Assembly (NCBI GenBank): GCA_016800925.1
Contig: JABCPU010000375.1
Coordinates: 1 to 64,000 of the forward strand
Direction: 5' to 3'
Length of the DNA: 64,000 nucleotides
Source of the DNA: Suillus spraguei
Lineage: Eukaryota > Basidiomycota > Agaricomycetes > Boletales > Suillaceae
Part shown: positions 54,974 through 64,000 of the stretch, in pieces
Layout of the letters: each line of letters starts with the position of its first letter
How positions within the stretch are numbered: position 1 is the stretch's first letter
The notes under the pieces: generated by a model
Database searches by the model: none
Told to the model about the DNA's origin: nothing
The model's input: the letters and a program-made list of their open reading frames with translations, nothing else
Program-made: the position numbers and the translations under genes

Positions 54974-56811
54974 CTACAAGTAATCGATGAGCGGTATGGT
55001 TATCTGACGCATACAGAACGAGAGTGGGAATAGAACTACAATGGTGTCCGACGTCCATGTCACTGAGATGAAGGATCGTCCGGGAATGATGTTAAGATGA
55101 AAAACGAGCCCGAGGGTGGGTAACGTGATGTCCAGAGTGCGATAGGTGATAGTAATGTGCCATGAAAAAACGTGAAGATCGATGCAGACATGAGGGGTGG
55201 TTAAATGATGTATGAAAACACGTCCGTCACCAGCCGGTCGAGACTCAAACGTCAAGTAGATTCTGATTGGCCGTCGCTCGGAAGATCGCAGACTCGAGTG
55301 TACCAGTCTATGGAACGCACTAGCCCCATGACCAGGGGGATGGCGTTCTGCAGGCTCCACAATGCTCACCACAGGAAGACCCACCGACCCCTTGCCAGAG
55401 AGGTCATATGTCGGCTTCTCTTTCTCCTGACCCTTGATCGCTGCGCTCCACATGCGGCTAAGGAATCCGTTGGAAGACATGCTAACGCTTGCTTTCAGAC
55501 GGGAAGCAGGGACACCGGATCCGCCAGCGGAGTCAGCATCGGATTGATTCTGATTGTCGCTCGACATGCCGTATACGTAGGAGCTCGCTCGCTTACCGGG
55601 AACGGTAGCACGGTTGACAACTCTGATCGTGGATGTCTCCAAAGGCGCGGACGGGTTTTTGGGAGAGGGAGAGTCACCCGCTCGGACGGTCGTTATAGAT
55701 CGGACTGAGCCTGCTTCGGATACCTTTCGCCCTTCTCTGTGCGCCTGAGGCGGGATATCACCCAAGACAAACGGTTTCCTTGCGACGCTTGGCTTCTCGT
55801 ACGTCTCTTGCTCATCGTCGGATACGCTGCTAGCTGAATCAGACGAAGACCCAGAGTCCTCTATTAACGACTCCATCTCGGAATCAGTTGCATTTGAGCT
55901 GTCGCAACTATGCACACTCGATATCGGTGATACGATGCAAGAAGAACGACTCTGGTTACCTCCAAGACGGCTATTCGAAAGACGTCTTGCAATCCCGCGG
56001 ACTGTGGACACAATAGAGGACCCAATAGGAGTTGGAGGCAGAACTTCGCTAGGTGGAGTTGGTAGCTGTGCCTGGGCGCGGGCTTTTCCTGCTTTGGAAA
56101 CCCGCTCGACCGCCGCTGTACGCGTTTCCTGCTGCTGGGGAGTTAGCGGGCAGACAATGCGCGTGGTCATGAAAGGCGCAAGTGGATGCACGCTTCGTGC
56201 TCGTCGAAGCGGAGGTCGTATCCCAGTATGTATAGAAGCTGTTCCTCCATCAGGTTCACCTCTGGGAGGTCAAAGTGTTCGGCGTATGACGCCCAATGTG
56301 TGTTTTTGGGAGATGAGTCGTTGAGGTACTTGGCTGCTACGATCAGCGTCGCCAGGAAGACGCGGTGCCGGGTGCATGGCCGACCTAAATTAAATGTGGT
56401 TAGATATTGGATAGAGTACATTCCATGCTACGTACCCTTCGTCATGGCAGGCACCTTGACACGCACGCGGTGCAAGTAAATGAGGGTGGTGAGTAGTGTG
56501 GGCACCTGAACGTTCGACTTGGTCACCAAGCGAATGATAAAGCTCATAAGACTCCGGCAATCTTGGTACCACTGGTGCGGGAGGGGCAATGTCTTGTGTC
56601 TCAGAGAAGGGGGCCTTGATTGGTGTCGTAGGGGTGTTGGGAGGGCACTGGGAGCAGGGAGTTGCTCGTTGATCATGATCGCCCGCGACGCCTGATGGGC
56701 AATGTAAGAGATCATCTCCATTGAGACAGGCCTACGCATGAGTTCTACAAGGTATGGATTATGAAGGGACCTTGGTAGGAGGGACGCTGGGTGACGACGG
56801 TCAAAGGACAT
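54974..56811 (-). CDS. PCL-type (Pho85-family) cyclin
   Basis: Exon 1 (56811-56436) begins MSFDRRHPASLLPRSLHNPY and has LVTKSNVQVPTLLTTLIYLH; exon 2 (from 56384) continues RPCTRHRVFLATLIVAAKYL, NDSSPKNTHWASYAEHFDLP, EVNLMEEQLLYILGYDLRFD. These are the cyclin-box helices of Pcl1/2-like cyclins, which activate the Pho85 kinase at G1/S and in morphogenesis. A Ser-rich acidic regulatory tail follows (SLIEDSGSSSDSASSVSDDE). One T seems missing at about 56191 (CACTTGCG where ACIHFAPFM needs CACTTTGCG). The true C-terminus is uncertain: the frame stays open to 54974 but the last ~90 codons look non-coding. Confidence 0.8.
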
Positions 56812-57397
56812 TTCTGAAGGGAGTGGACGTGATAGAGATTGTTGTGTTGTGCCCGGCGGGGGCAGATGAAAGAAAAGAAAAGACAAGGAGTAAGGTTCCC
56901 GCGGGGCGAGCTTATGAGGGGCGGAATCTGGCGTGAATACCTGTCACAAATAACAAACAGCGCGACGCGCGCCGAGATCACGAGACCAAAATCAATGTGG
57001 TGTTAATAACGCCGGAACCAGCGACGAAGACGTTACAGTTAGCACGGGCAGTGAGTGGAGCAGAGCACGGAACAGAGGAGGACCATATTCAAGACTCTGA
57101 CCTTTATAAACCTGATGATAATTATGAACAAGACCGCCAGACTGACTCGGAGCAGCTGCAAAATTGAGCACTTTTGCCACTAGTGGTTTTGACTTTTCAT
57201 CAGTATCATTGTCAACTCTATAGTATGTAGATTGTTCGTTTCAACATCATATTGATGCTGATGAAAAAAATGTTGACGCGGACACTGTTCTCGTGTCAGC
57301 TGAACGTTCGACTGTACCGTATTGAGAGTAGGCGTCACGGATCAAAAGTGACATCTTGTGGATCGCGTGCTGTGCTAGCGTGTTTCTTCCTTTCCTC
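56812..57397. promoter_or_regulatory. Divergent intergenic region (cyclin / YEA4-like)
   Basis: The two genes start head to head about 590 bp apart; no specific sites identified. Confidence 0.45.
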
Positions 57398-58638
57398 ATG
57401 TTGTCATTTTCAGACTGGGTCACCACTCTTTCATTAGTGTTCGGAGGCTGCTGCAGGCGAGTGAACTTGTACTAGATTTCATTGTGATGCTAATTCGGGA
57501 ACGCGGCTCAGTAACGCCATCACCCTAGAGCACATCACATCTCGATACCCAAACGCAGGCGTCTTGATCACATTTTTCCAGTTCCTCATTGTTTCATTAT
57601 ATGGACTACCTAAGCAATTTACATTCAACGACCCGCCAGAATCCAAACATGCAGCAAATGGACCAAATGGCGCTGTGTCTACTCCTACAACATCGCGTAG
57701 GAGATGGATTCCACGACTGAAGAATCGGAAGATACCTCTCCTCCCTTACTTCATTCAGGTCGCATTATTCTTCGTGCTATCGACTCTGAACAATGCTGCT
57801 TTTGCATACCACATCCCTATGACGGTGCACATTGTGTTTCGTAGCGGTGGCATGATCATAAACATGATTCTGGGATGGATGTTTACGAAGAAGAGGTTGG
57901 TGTTTCGCTGAAGCATTTCCAACGTGTTTGCTCATTTCAGAAAAGATATACCATGCAACAAGTGGCTTCCGTCCTCGTCGTCACAGCTGGCATCATAATG
58001 ACCACGCTCTCTGCCTCAAAACCTAAATCCACTGCTGCCGAAGTAAATACACGTGATACCTCACTCTACGCATTGGGCATCTCCCTCCTTGGCCTTGCCC
58101 TCGTTCTCTCAGGTTTCCTGGGACTCATGCAGGACTGGGTCTTCGCACGATACGTCGCACCCGCTCAAGCTCAAGCTGCTTCCGACCCTGCGGAACAATC
58201 TTCATGGCAAGGAACATATGTTCTATCTTCACACTCTCGCTCTCCCCCTTTTCTACTTCTCCAGAGATAACATATCTACGGAGCTCACGCGTATGAGTTT
58301 TAGCCCACCTGTTCTCCTTTCCCTGCCGCAGTCTGGGCCTCTTGCACCATACGGTGCAGGCCTCATCGTGCCCTCAATATTTGTCTACCTCCTATTGAAC
58401 ACGTGTACGCAGCTCGTATGTGTCATAGGAGTCAACAGGCTCACTGGGCGCGTATCTTCACTGACCGTGACCCTCATTCTTACCGTGCGCAAGGCCATCT
58501 CATTATTGCTGAGGCGTCGCAGTCTATGGAGGACAGGGAAACATGGAAATGTGGGCCGGTGCGGGATTGGTCTTTATTGGGACTATCGGGTATTCGACTG
58601 GAAGCAAGTCGAAAGACCAAAAGGAGAAGAAAGATTAG
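57398..58638 (+). CDS. UDP-sugar transporter, YEA4/SLC35B4 type
   Basis: Exons 57398-57456 (MLSFSDWVTTLSLVFGGCC), 57512-57895 and 57946-58638. The first intron has a GC donor. Exon 2 carries SNAITLEHITSRYPNAGVLI, TFFQFLIVSLYGLP and IPMTVHIVFRSGGMIINMIL; exon 3 RYTMQQVASVLVVTAGIIMT, ALGISLLGLALVLSGFLGLM, NRLTGRVSSLTVTLILTVRK. About ten membrane spans and a lysine-rich tail (KDQKEKKD), which could be an ER retrieval signal. Yeast Yea4 carries UDP-GlcNAc for chitin synthesis. Extra bases near 58205 (SSW-KEHMFYLH) and 58515 (LLLSVAVYGGQG) break the frame and must be skipped. Confidence 0.82.
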
Positions 58639-59485
58639 CAGGGGCATCGCATCACTATATAGATGCGCTGTAACGAGCATCTTGTATATAGGCTACATAT
58701 ACCAATACCAGTTAACTCATACCATGTATTCATTCGATTGTTCTTTGTTATGATCAAGCAATAGCTATTAGTACTGTCTGTAATTCTGCATGACCCGTGA
58801 CCTTGTCATCTAAATAGTGTTTTACTTTTTTTAAAAAACATTTGGTCATTGTGTGCTCAGAGCAGAGCTGACCCGAAGGGACCCACAGTATAGTACTATA
58901 CAGTTGTAATTAATAATTATGACATCGTCTGTGCTTCAGTGTCCATGTCATAGCTCGCCGTGACTCTCGTCAACCCTCAGGCCTCAGGCCTCAGCGCTCA
59001 GCTGCAACGCCCTGCACTTCCATCCGCTCCTTTCCGAGTCGATCCCTGATCCAGTCGCTAAAGGATTCCTTTCAATTCTCACATTTTTCTTTACCTCGTC
59101 CAACTCGCGCAAGGCCTTGTCGAGTAACCTGAAATATCCTTGGAGTTCCTCCGCTTTCCGGAGCACGATCATCGAAGTCACCCAGCACTTCTCCTAGGCT
59201 GTCACATGTTACTGGTCAGGTGCTGAAACCTTGTCAGCATTATGACACTAGATCTCCTGGAGTTATGTCAGTCTGGGATGAGACTATCGTGTACTTGTGA
59301 TTGCTGAATCGCACTGATTGCCAAGATTCAGTGATCGCAAGTACAGATTAGACGACTGTAAGTACAATAGTCAGAGGTAGTGGATTCCACTCGAGCACTT
59401 GGCTAATAGTAAATAATGTTTAGTAGGTTAGGAGACTCGACTTACGATGGAGCTTGAAAGTAGTCTGGCTGATCTATCGTATATA
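58639..59485. other. Intergenic; one coiled-coil-like frame
   Basis: A minus frame at 59181-58984 (LRKAEELQGYFRLLDKALRE) could be the last exon of a small gene, but nothing upstream joins it. Confidence 0.3.
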
Positions 59486-60171
59486 CTATCTTTGGCCCAG
59501 AGTTGCAAGATGTTTCGATCAGTTTTTTATGACACAACAACTACACAACATTAAAATAAGAAAACAACAGGAGCACGTAGAAATTAGTACAGACTCTAAT
59601 GCTATGTAAAAAAAGTAAGGAAATATGTCAAGGCCATGTTGCCAGAGAGAGGCCGGTGCAAAACAGTGCTTGAACACAGTTTTGCAAAAATTCTCACCCA
59701 CATAAAGCCATCGTGTCACACTATGTCACATTGCCGTTTTAAGTCTCCGACAATTTGCAAACAACTGGGTCAAGAATCCATTTGTAACTCCGAACACAAG
59801 CTCACACCTCCTGTTACGCTATGGATATCGATAGTACAACACTTATATCTCTCAACATAACTCAGTGCTCGTGTCAGAAAAAATTAGAGTAGTTTTATAA
59901 GGTAGTAGGAAATTATCATTAAATTTTACGATTTTTTTGCTGCATGTAATAGCCTCCTTTCGATGGATTGGCGTGGAAAGTGCATATGCTGAACAGTATT
60001 TTGCTGCCGCAAGCACTTCCAGTCCATTTTTCATGGAATCAAAAATACATACAGCAAGCTATGTACTAACCATACTCTAGAATCATTGTGTGAATGAAAT
60101 GAGTGGAAAATGAGTGTGCTACGTTGTAATTTGCAACTCCGGGCCATTTTGCAACTCTGGGCCAAAGATAG
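59486..60171. mobile_element. MITE-like TIR element with TA target duplication
   Basis: Ends are inverted repeats of about 27 bp (CTATCTTTGGCCCAGAGTTG, then CAA(G/A)ATG), flanked by TA at 59484-59485 and 60172-60173. At 686 bp, AT rich and without a coding domain it is non-autonomous. Next to the right TIR the GGCC-CAGAGTTGCAA unit is partly repeated (GGCCCGGAGTTGCAAATT). Confidence 0.88.
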
Positions 60172-60286
60172 TAGAGGTTTGTAGTGTAGTGCGAAGTTGT
60201 ATTCCACTTCCTAATCTAGTGATCAAATTAAATCGGAGACGAGTGTTTTTCTATCTAAGCCAGGCTTAGCGTAGTAACGTACCGCT

Positions 60287-60645
60287 TCAAGCTTCAAGCT
60301 TCAAGCTGCAAGTGTGTCCTCTGAAACAAGCTCTCCTGTCTTCATATCCCAGATCCTGACTGCGGATACGTAGACAGGAGTCGGCTTGTTCCATCGCAAA
60401 CATAGTCCTGTCTGATGAGTAGAGACTGCCCACACTTGTCAATCTCGATTGGACCGAGAATAGGGTGATCGGTCTCTTCGTCCTCCACATCCCACTGTCT
60501 GTAGTCCCATCGTCAGATCCGCTCACAATTCGATAACCATCTCGACTCCAATGGACAGATCACACCGCCTGTGCGTGTCCCATCCATTTCCCTATGACTT
60601 TGCCATTATCAACCATAGCTTGGTGTGTACTTCAAATTTCTGGCA
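60287..60645 (-). pseudogene. WD40 repeat remnant
   Basis: Read on the minus strand across frames: GKVIGKWMGHAQAV, TGA, SVHWSRDGYRIVSGSDDGT, then QWDVEDEETDHPILGPIE and a GELVSEDT-like end. These are WD40 repeats of the same general type as in the HET gene, but the stretch is not a simple copy of 20508-21469. Stops and frameshifts show it is dead. A (CTTCAAG) tandem run lies at its lower end (60286-60306). Confidence 0.75.
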
Positions 60646-60905
60646 GGGCTTATCGTTGATGTCTTTCACCTCCAGGCGATCATAATCAACTATGGGCACA
60701 TCGCCGTCTCAGCTTTCATCTAACAAATTTCAAAGAATCACTGACGACGATCTCTCTCAGCATGCATCGACGTCTTGACACCAAATCACGATGAGCATTT
60801 ATTTATTCAGACTTGGAGTACACTGAAAGTTTGAAAATATGTACAGAGGCATTCTAACTTGACACGTATTGATTCTAATCCAGTCCTTTCCTTCCGACCA
60901 CAGGG
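60646..60905. other. Intergenic, 3' flank of the MFS gene
   Basis: Nothing supported. Confidence 0.4.
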
Positions 60906-62938
60906 TCAATTATTTTCCATGGTCGAGAAACCAACATCTACGCTTGCTCTCATGCGATCACCGTAACGAATCGTCAAGAAAACGATACTAAAAAAAAAAT
61001 TGAAGCAATTCTATGTCAGTATCCCAGATCTTGTAGTGAAAAATGATCCCTACCCTTGTCCAATGACCGCAAGGACAGCCGCGATGGTGTCCGTCCACGC
61101 AACATCCAGGTGCTCGATCGATCGAATGATAAGAGTAGTCGCAGCAGATACTATTAGTAACCTGCCCGCCCTGAAGTAAAGTTCAACTTTGATAGTCACG
61201 CAATATCATGGAAACTGACGAGCAAGCAGCTATGACCTCCACGCTGCGAGAATGCACTACGTCCACATTGTAAGAACCGATGGGATTCAACACGAAGTTG
61301 ACCTATTTAAGAGTCAGTGAAATGCTTCATGTATAACGAGAAAGGATCTAGCTAAGAGAACTTACCCCCATTCCATTTGTGAAAAGGCACAATAGATTCA
61401 ATGCAAGGCCGATTGCCCCCCAACATACGTCGTGAGCAGCCCGGACGCTATCATGGACAACGGGACCAAGCACAGCCCTCCGACCCATGTCGCTTTCAAG
61501 CGGTCTTCGGGATACCACACTCCTTTGCGCTTCTTCAGCCATCTTCTGACTACAATGTCTGACAGGCGCCCAGTGAACGGCGCCCCAACTGTTAAAGGAT
61601 GCGTGAGTGAATTGCGATTACTACGCACTTCACTTACGGAAGTTTCCCAGTCCATTTGGGAGGAAACATGCTCCAATGATGGCCTCATTCGTGATTCCAT
61701 ACCGGACGCCCTACATCGCGATCAGGATGCGAGATGGAAGACGATTTCCGGCTTACAATTGTATACGCCAGTGGTACAAGGAGAACTGCATTGCTTGATG
61801 TGAGAAAGCGCTACGCAGCCAGATTTGACGCACCAAAATCACTGATAAGCACTAGGCTCGATGCAAACATCTACATTCCACGCATATTAATTAGTGGCGT
61901 ACGCAGTAAATGCACTTACGGCCGCAAATAGATTCGGACTCCGAAGCAACCAGAGACTGCTCACAGGATTAACCCATGTGATATGGATCCATCTCCTATG
62001 GTTTACTTTATCAATACCCAATGTACCGGGATGGCTTGTCTCAGGAAATGAAATGTATAGGAGAAGCATCTCGAGCAAGCTCCATGCACCAATGGAATAA
62101 TGCAGATTGCGCCAGGACCAATACTGCGACGCAGCACCTGTTCAAATACATCGCTAGCAGCTAGACTTGGGATGCATAACATCCAGAATATGTTTACCTC
62201 CAATAAACGGGCAATAGCGAGCCCCAAAAGTGTGGCCTGGGACAGTTATGTCAGTACTAAACCAATAATAATACAAACATGATTTCTCACACCAAAGAAT
62301 ACGCCACCAGCAGCCCCCCTCTCCTCCAATTTATAAATATCGCCAATAACACGGCACCCAAGGATATACCCCCAGCGCTTCCAAAGGTCTGCACGAATCG
62401 CCAGAATAACAGACTGTGCAATGAAGTCGATAGTGCGACACCACAGCTCCCAACACATAGAAATGGCATCCCCCACAAATAGATCAATCGGCGTCCATCT
62501 GCGAGACCGTTATTAAGACTTCAAACACGCATGAGCAAGCTATAAATGTACGCACAGAAGGATGAATAAGCAGCCCAAACCAAGGCTCCGACGGCACTTG
62601 CCAATATTGATAGACTAACGGTTAAGCTGGGAAAATTACTCGATCGCTAGACATCAGATCTGAGCGTACAACACGCACCTGACATCAGCATGGGTCGAGT
62701 TGAGATCTTTAGCGATCTGAGGGATGGAAGGTACGAATGTCGCTGAAACAAACGCTGATCGACGCTCGTTAGCATCGCTTTCGCGTCAGCAGTGTATTTT
62801 TGACTCCAAGTACTTACTAGGCAAAAATCCCGGAAGAGAAATGAGAAACAATATCCACCTCTTCTGATCTGGTGTGAATCTTTTATAAATAAGTTCATGG
62901 GGTGTGGTAGCCAGGAGAGGGCTTTCTTCTGAAACCAT
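60906..62938 (-). CDS. MFS transporter, drug:H+ antiporter-1 like
   Basis: Many short exons; the clearest are 62938-62818, 62742-62679, 62614-62556, 62498-62291, 62236-62198 and 62137-61920, with later exons down to a TGA at 60908-60906. N-terminus MVSEESPLLATTPHELIYKR, PDQKRWILFLISLPGFLP. Membrane helices follow with the MFS loop YGRRLIYLWGMPFLCVGSCG, FWRFVQTFGSAGGISLG, IGDIYKLEERGAAGGVFFG, GAPFTGRLSDIVVRRWLKK and GLCLVPLSMIASGLLTTYVG. Likely a plasma-membrane exporter of small molecules; substrate unknown. One-base indels near 62345, 62206 and 61433 break the frame in otherwise conserved motifs. Confidence 0.75.
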
Positions 62939-63411
62939 TGTAGATCGTGGCGGTGGCTAGACAGCGGGGATAACAACCATTACAATCTTCAAATGCCCAA
63001 CTAGGCCTAGCCTCTGAAGATTTGGGTACGTGGCACGGACCGGAGGGAGCAAGACCGGGTTTAAAATGGCTCGCCAAGACAGGTCATGTGGTGAAGAAGC
63101 TTCAGCGCTCAGCTTTTAATAATTTCTCGCTTGACATGTTGTTTTGCACGGTAGCGTTGTTGTACCCACTTCAAGCTTTAAGGCTCGCAGTGGTATCCTT
63201 CACTGGCCTGCTCTATAAATGGCAGGTTTGTTTTGTGGGCAAGTGATAGATAGACAGGCTTGAAATGGAAAGAACACATCACCGTTCCTAAATCGGAATA
63301 TGTCATGGCAATCGCCGATTCCAATGCTCCTAGTCCATAAACATCAATGGCAACATGTACTCTAAGTATTAATCAATGGGTTGGCTACAGTTTAATATCC
63401 TCACTCAAATA
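62939..63411. other. Intergenic, no gene seen
   Basis: Promoter side of the MFS gene and 3' flank of the next gene. Confidence 0.5.
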
Positions 63412-64000
63412 TTATTGCTCCGACGTCACGCTTGCATCGTCTCCCTCTTCTCTCTCGACTGCGGTCCATAGCTGCTCCTCAACTTTCTTACCAGTTTCCA
63501 CATCAACCTGATCCAACATATCGTCCTTTATCAACTCATCTTCTAGAGCCTCCTCGTCTGTCTCATTCGAGAGTAGCGACTCCTCCATCGCATCGCATGA
63601 ATCCTCATTATCAGGGCTTTCGATAGAAGCTGTCCTTCATAACCCTGGAAGAAAGCATCCACAACATTGATATTAAACGAGGCGGGAGTGAGAAATGCAG
63701 GCGTGTATATCGTACGATGAGGCGAGATTGCAATGTCATAACTTTCGGCGTCGGGAGAATGTCTGGTAGCCCTCGCTCGCTCGTCCTCCAAATCTACAAG
63801 GGTGCTAGATTTTGGTTTATGCTTCCGTTTGTCCGGGGATAACTCGTACTGATCAAGGAGCTTAGAAAAGTGTTCTTGCCGATTAAGGGTCCTCACACCG
63901 ATTGTCTTTAATGCATGCTCGACAGCCCGTGGGTTTATCTGGCAGACACGAGGACACGGATGAGTTGGCTAGAATGTAGGAATAGAACGTCATTTACCTG
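63412..64000 (-). CDS. C-terminal part of an unknown acidic protein (runs off the window)
   Basis: The last exon (about 63940-63412) follows a CAG acceptor and an intron whose donor GTAAATG lies at the very edge of the window. It encodes NPRAVEHALKTIGVRTLNRQ, EHFSKLLDQYELSPDKRKHK, SPHRTIYTPAFLTPASFNIN, FFQGYEGQLLS, then, after a one-base shift near 63630, an acidic tail SPDNEDSCDAMEESLLSNET ending SVTSEQ. Probably a nuclear protein by composition; I do not recognise the family. Confidence 0.55.

Noticed and set aside
55205..55708. 167-codon plus-strand frame antisense to the cyclin tail
   Set aside because: The opposite strand carries the cyclin gene and its Ser-rich tail; this frame has no recognisable features.

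Overview
This 64 kb window is nuclear DNA of a filamentous basidiomycete (Agaricomycetes). The evidence is short spliceosomal introns of about 45-60 bp, including GC-AG ones, a tandem array of DUF6593 genes, and a WD40-TPR-HET gene of the kind expanded in Boletales. The Boletales placement is inference. No rRNA, tRNA or CRISPR was recognised.

Layout. (1) 1-10.4 kb is a mobile-element cluster. It holds the end of a large LTR and a decayed Ty3/gypsy chromovirus (protease, RT, RNase H, integrase and chromodomain, plus an unusual extra ORF with zinc knuckles). Solo LTRs of a third family sit in the extra ORF and in the probable 3' LTR. (2) 10.8-16.1 kb is a segmental tandem duplication: a broken membrane-protein gene followed by three DUF6593 genes and fragments of more. 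(3) 17.2-28.9 kb is genic: fcf2 (rRNA processing), the 11-exon WD40-TPR-HET gene, a small acidic protein and a conserved hypothetical gene. (4) 29.3-42.5 kb is a second element cluster: a solo LTR with a perfect target duplication, a 5'-truncated copia element, and a nearly complete Tad/I-like LINE with a 14-bp target duplication. The LINE contains a hAT element (8-bp duplication), which in turn contains a 1.6-kb solo LTR. (5) 43-46 kb has a small secreted cysteine-rich protein gene and several captured or truncated gene fragments. (6) 46-64 kb is a housekeeping stretch: uL2 ribosomal protein, a TA-flanked TIR element encoding an HTH_psq/SAP-like protein, sec11, a divergently transcribed Q-rich nuclear protein, an SH3 protein, a PCL-type cyclin, a YEA4-like nucleotide-sugar transporter, a MITE, a WD40 remnant, an MFS transporter and the end of an unknown acidic protein.

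How things fit together. The housekeeping genes (fcf2 and uL2 for ribosomes, sec11 for the ER, the cyclin, the transporters) are independent units; two pairs start head to head with short shared promoters (sec11/Q-rich, cyclin/YEA4-like). The lineage-specific genes (HET, DUF6593, secreted peptide) lie beside transposons and have left partial copies elsewhere in the window. This suggests that repeats and elements are driving local gene duplication and decay.

A caution: many otherwise conserved genes here contain isolated one-base indels, several of them in short homopolymers. These could be assembly errors rather than real mutations, so frameshifts are flagged but not taken as proof of pseudogenes.
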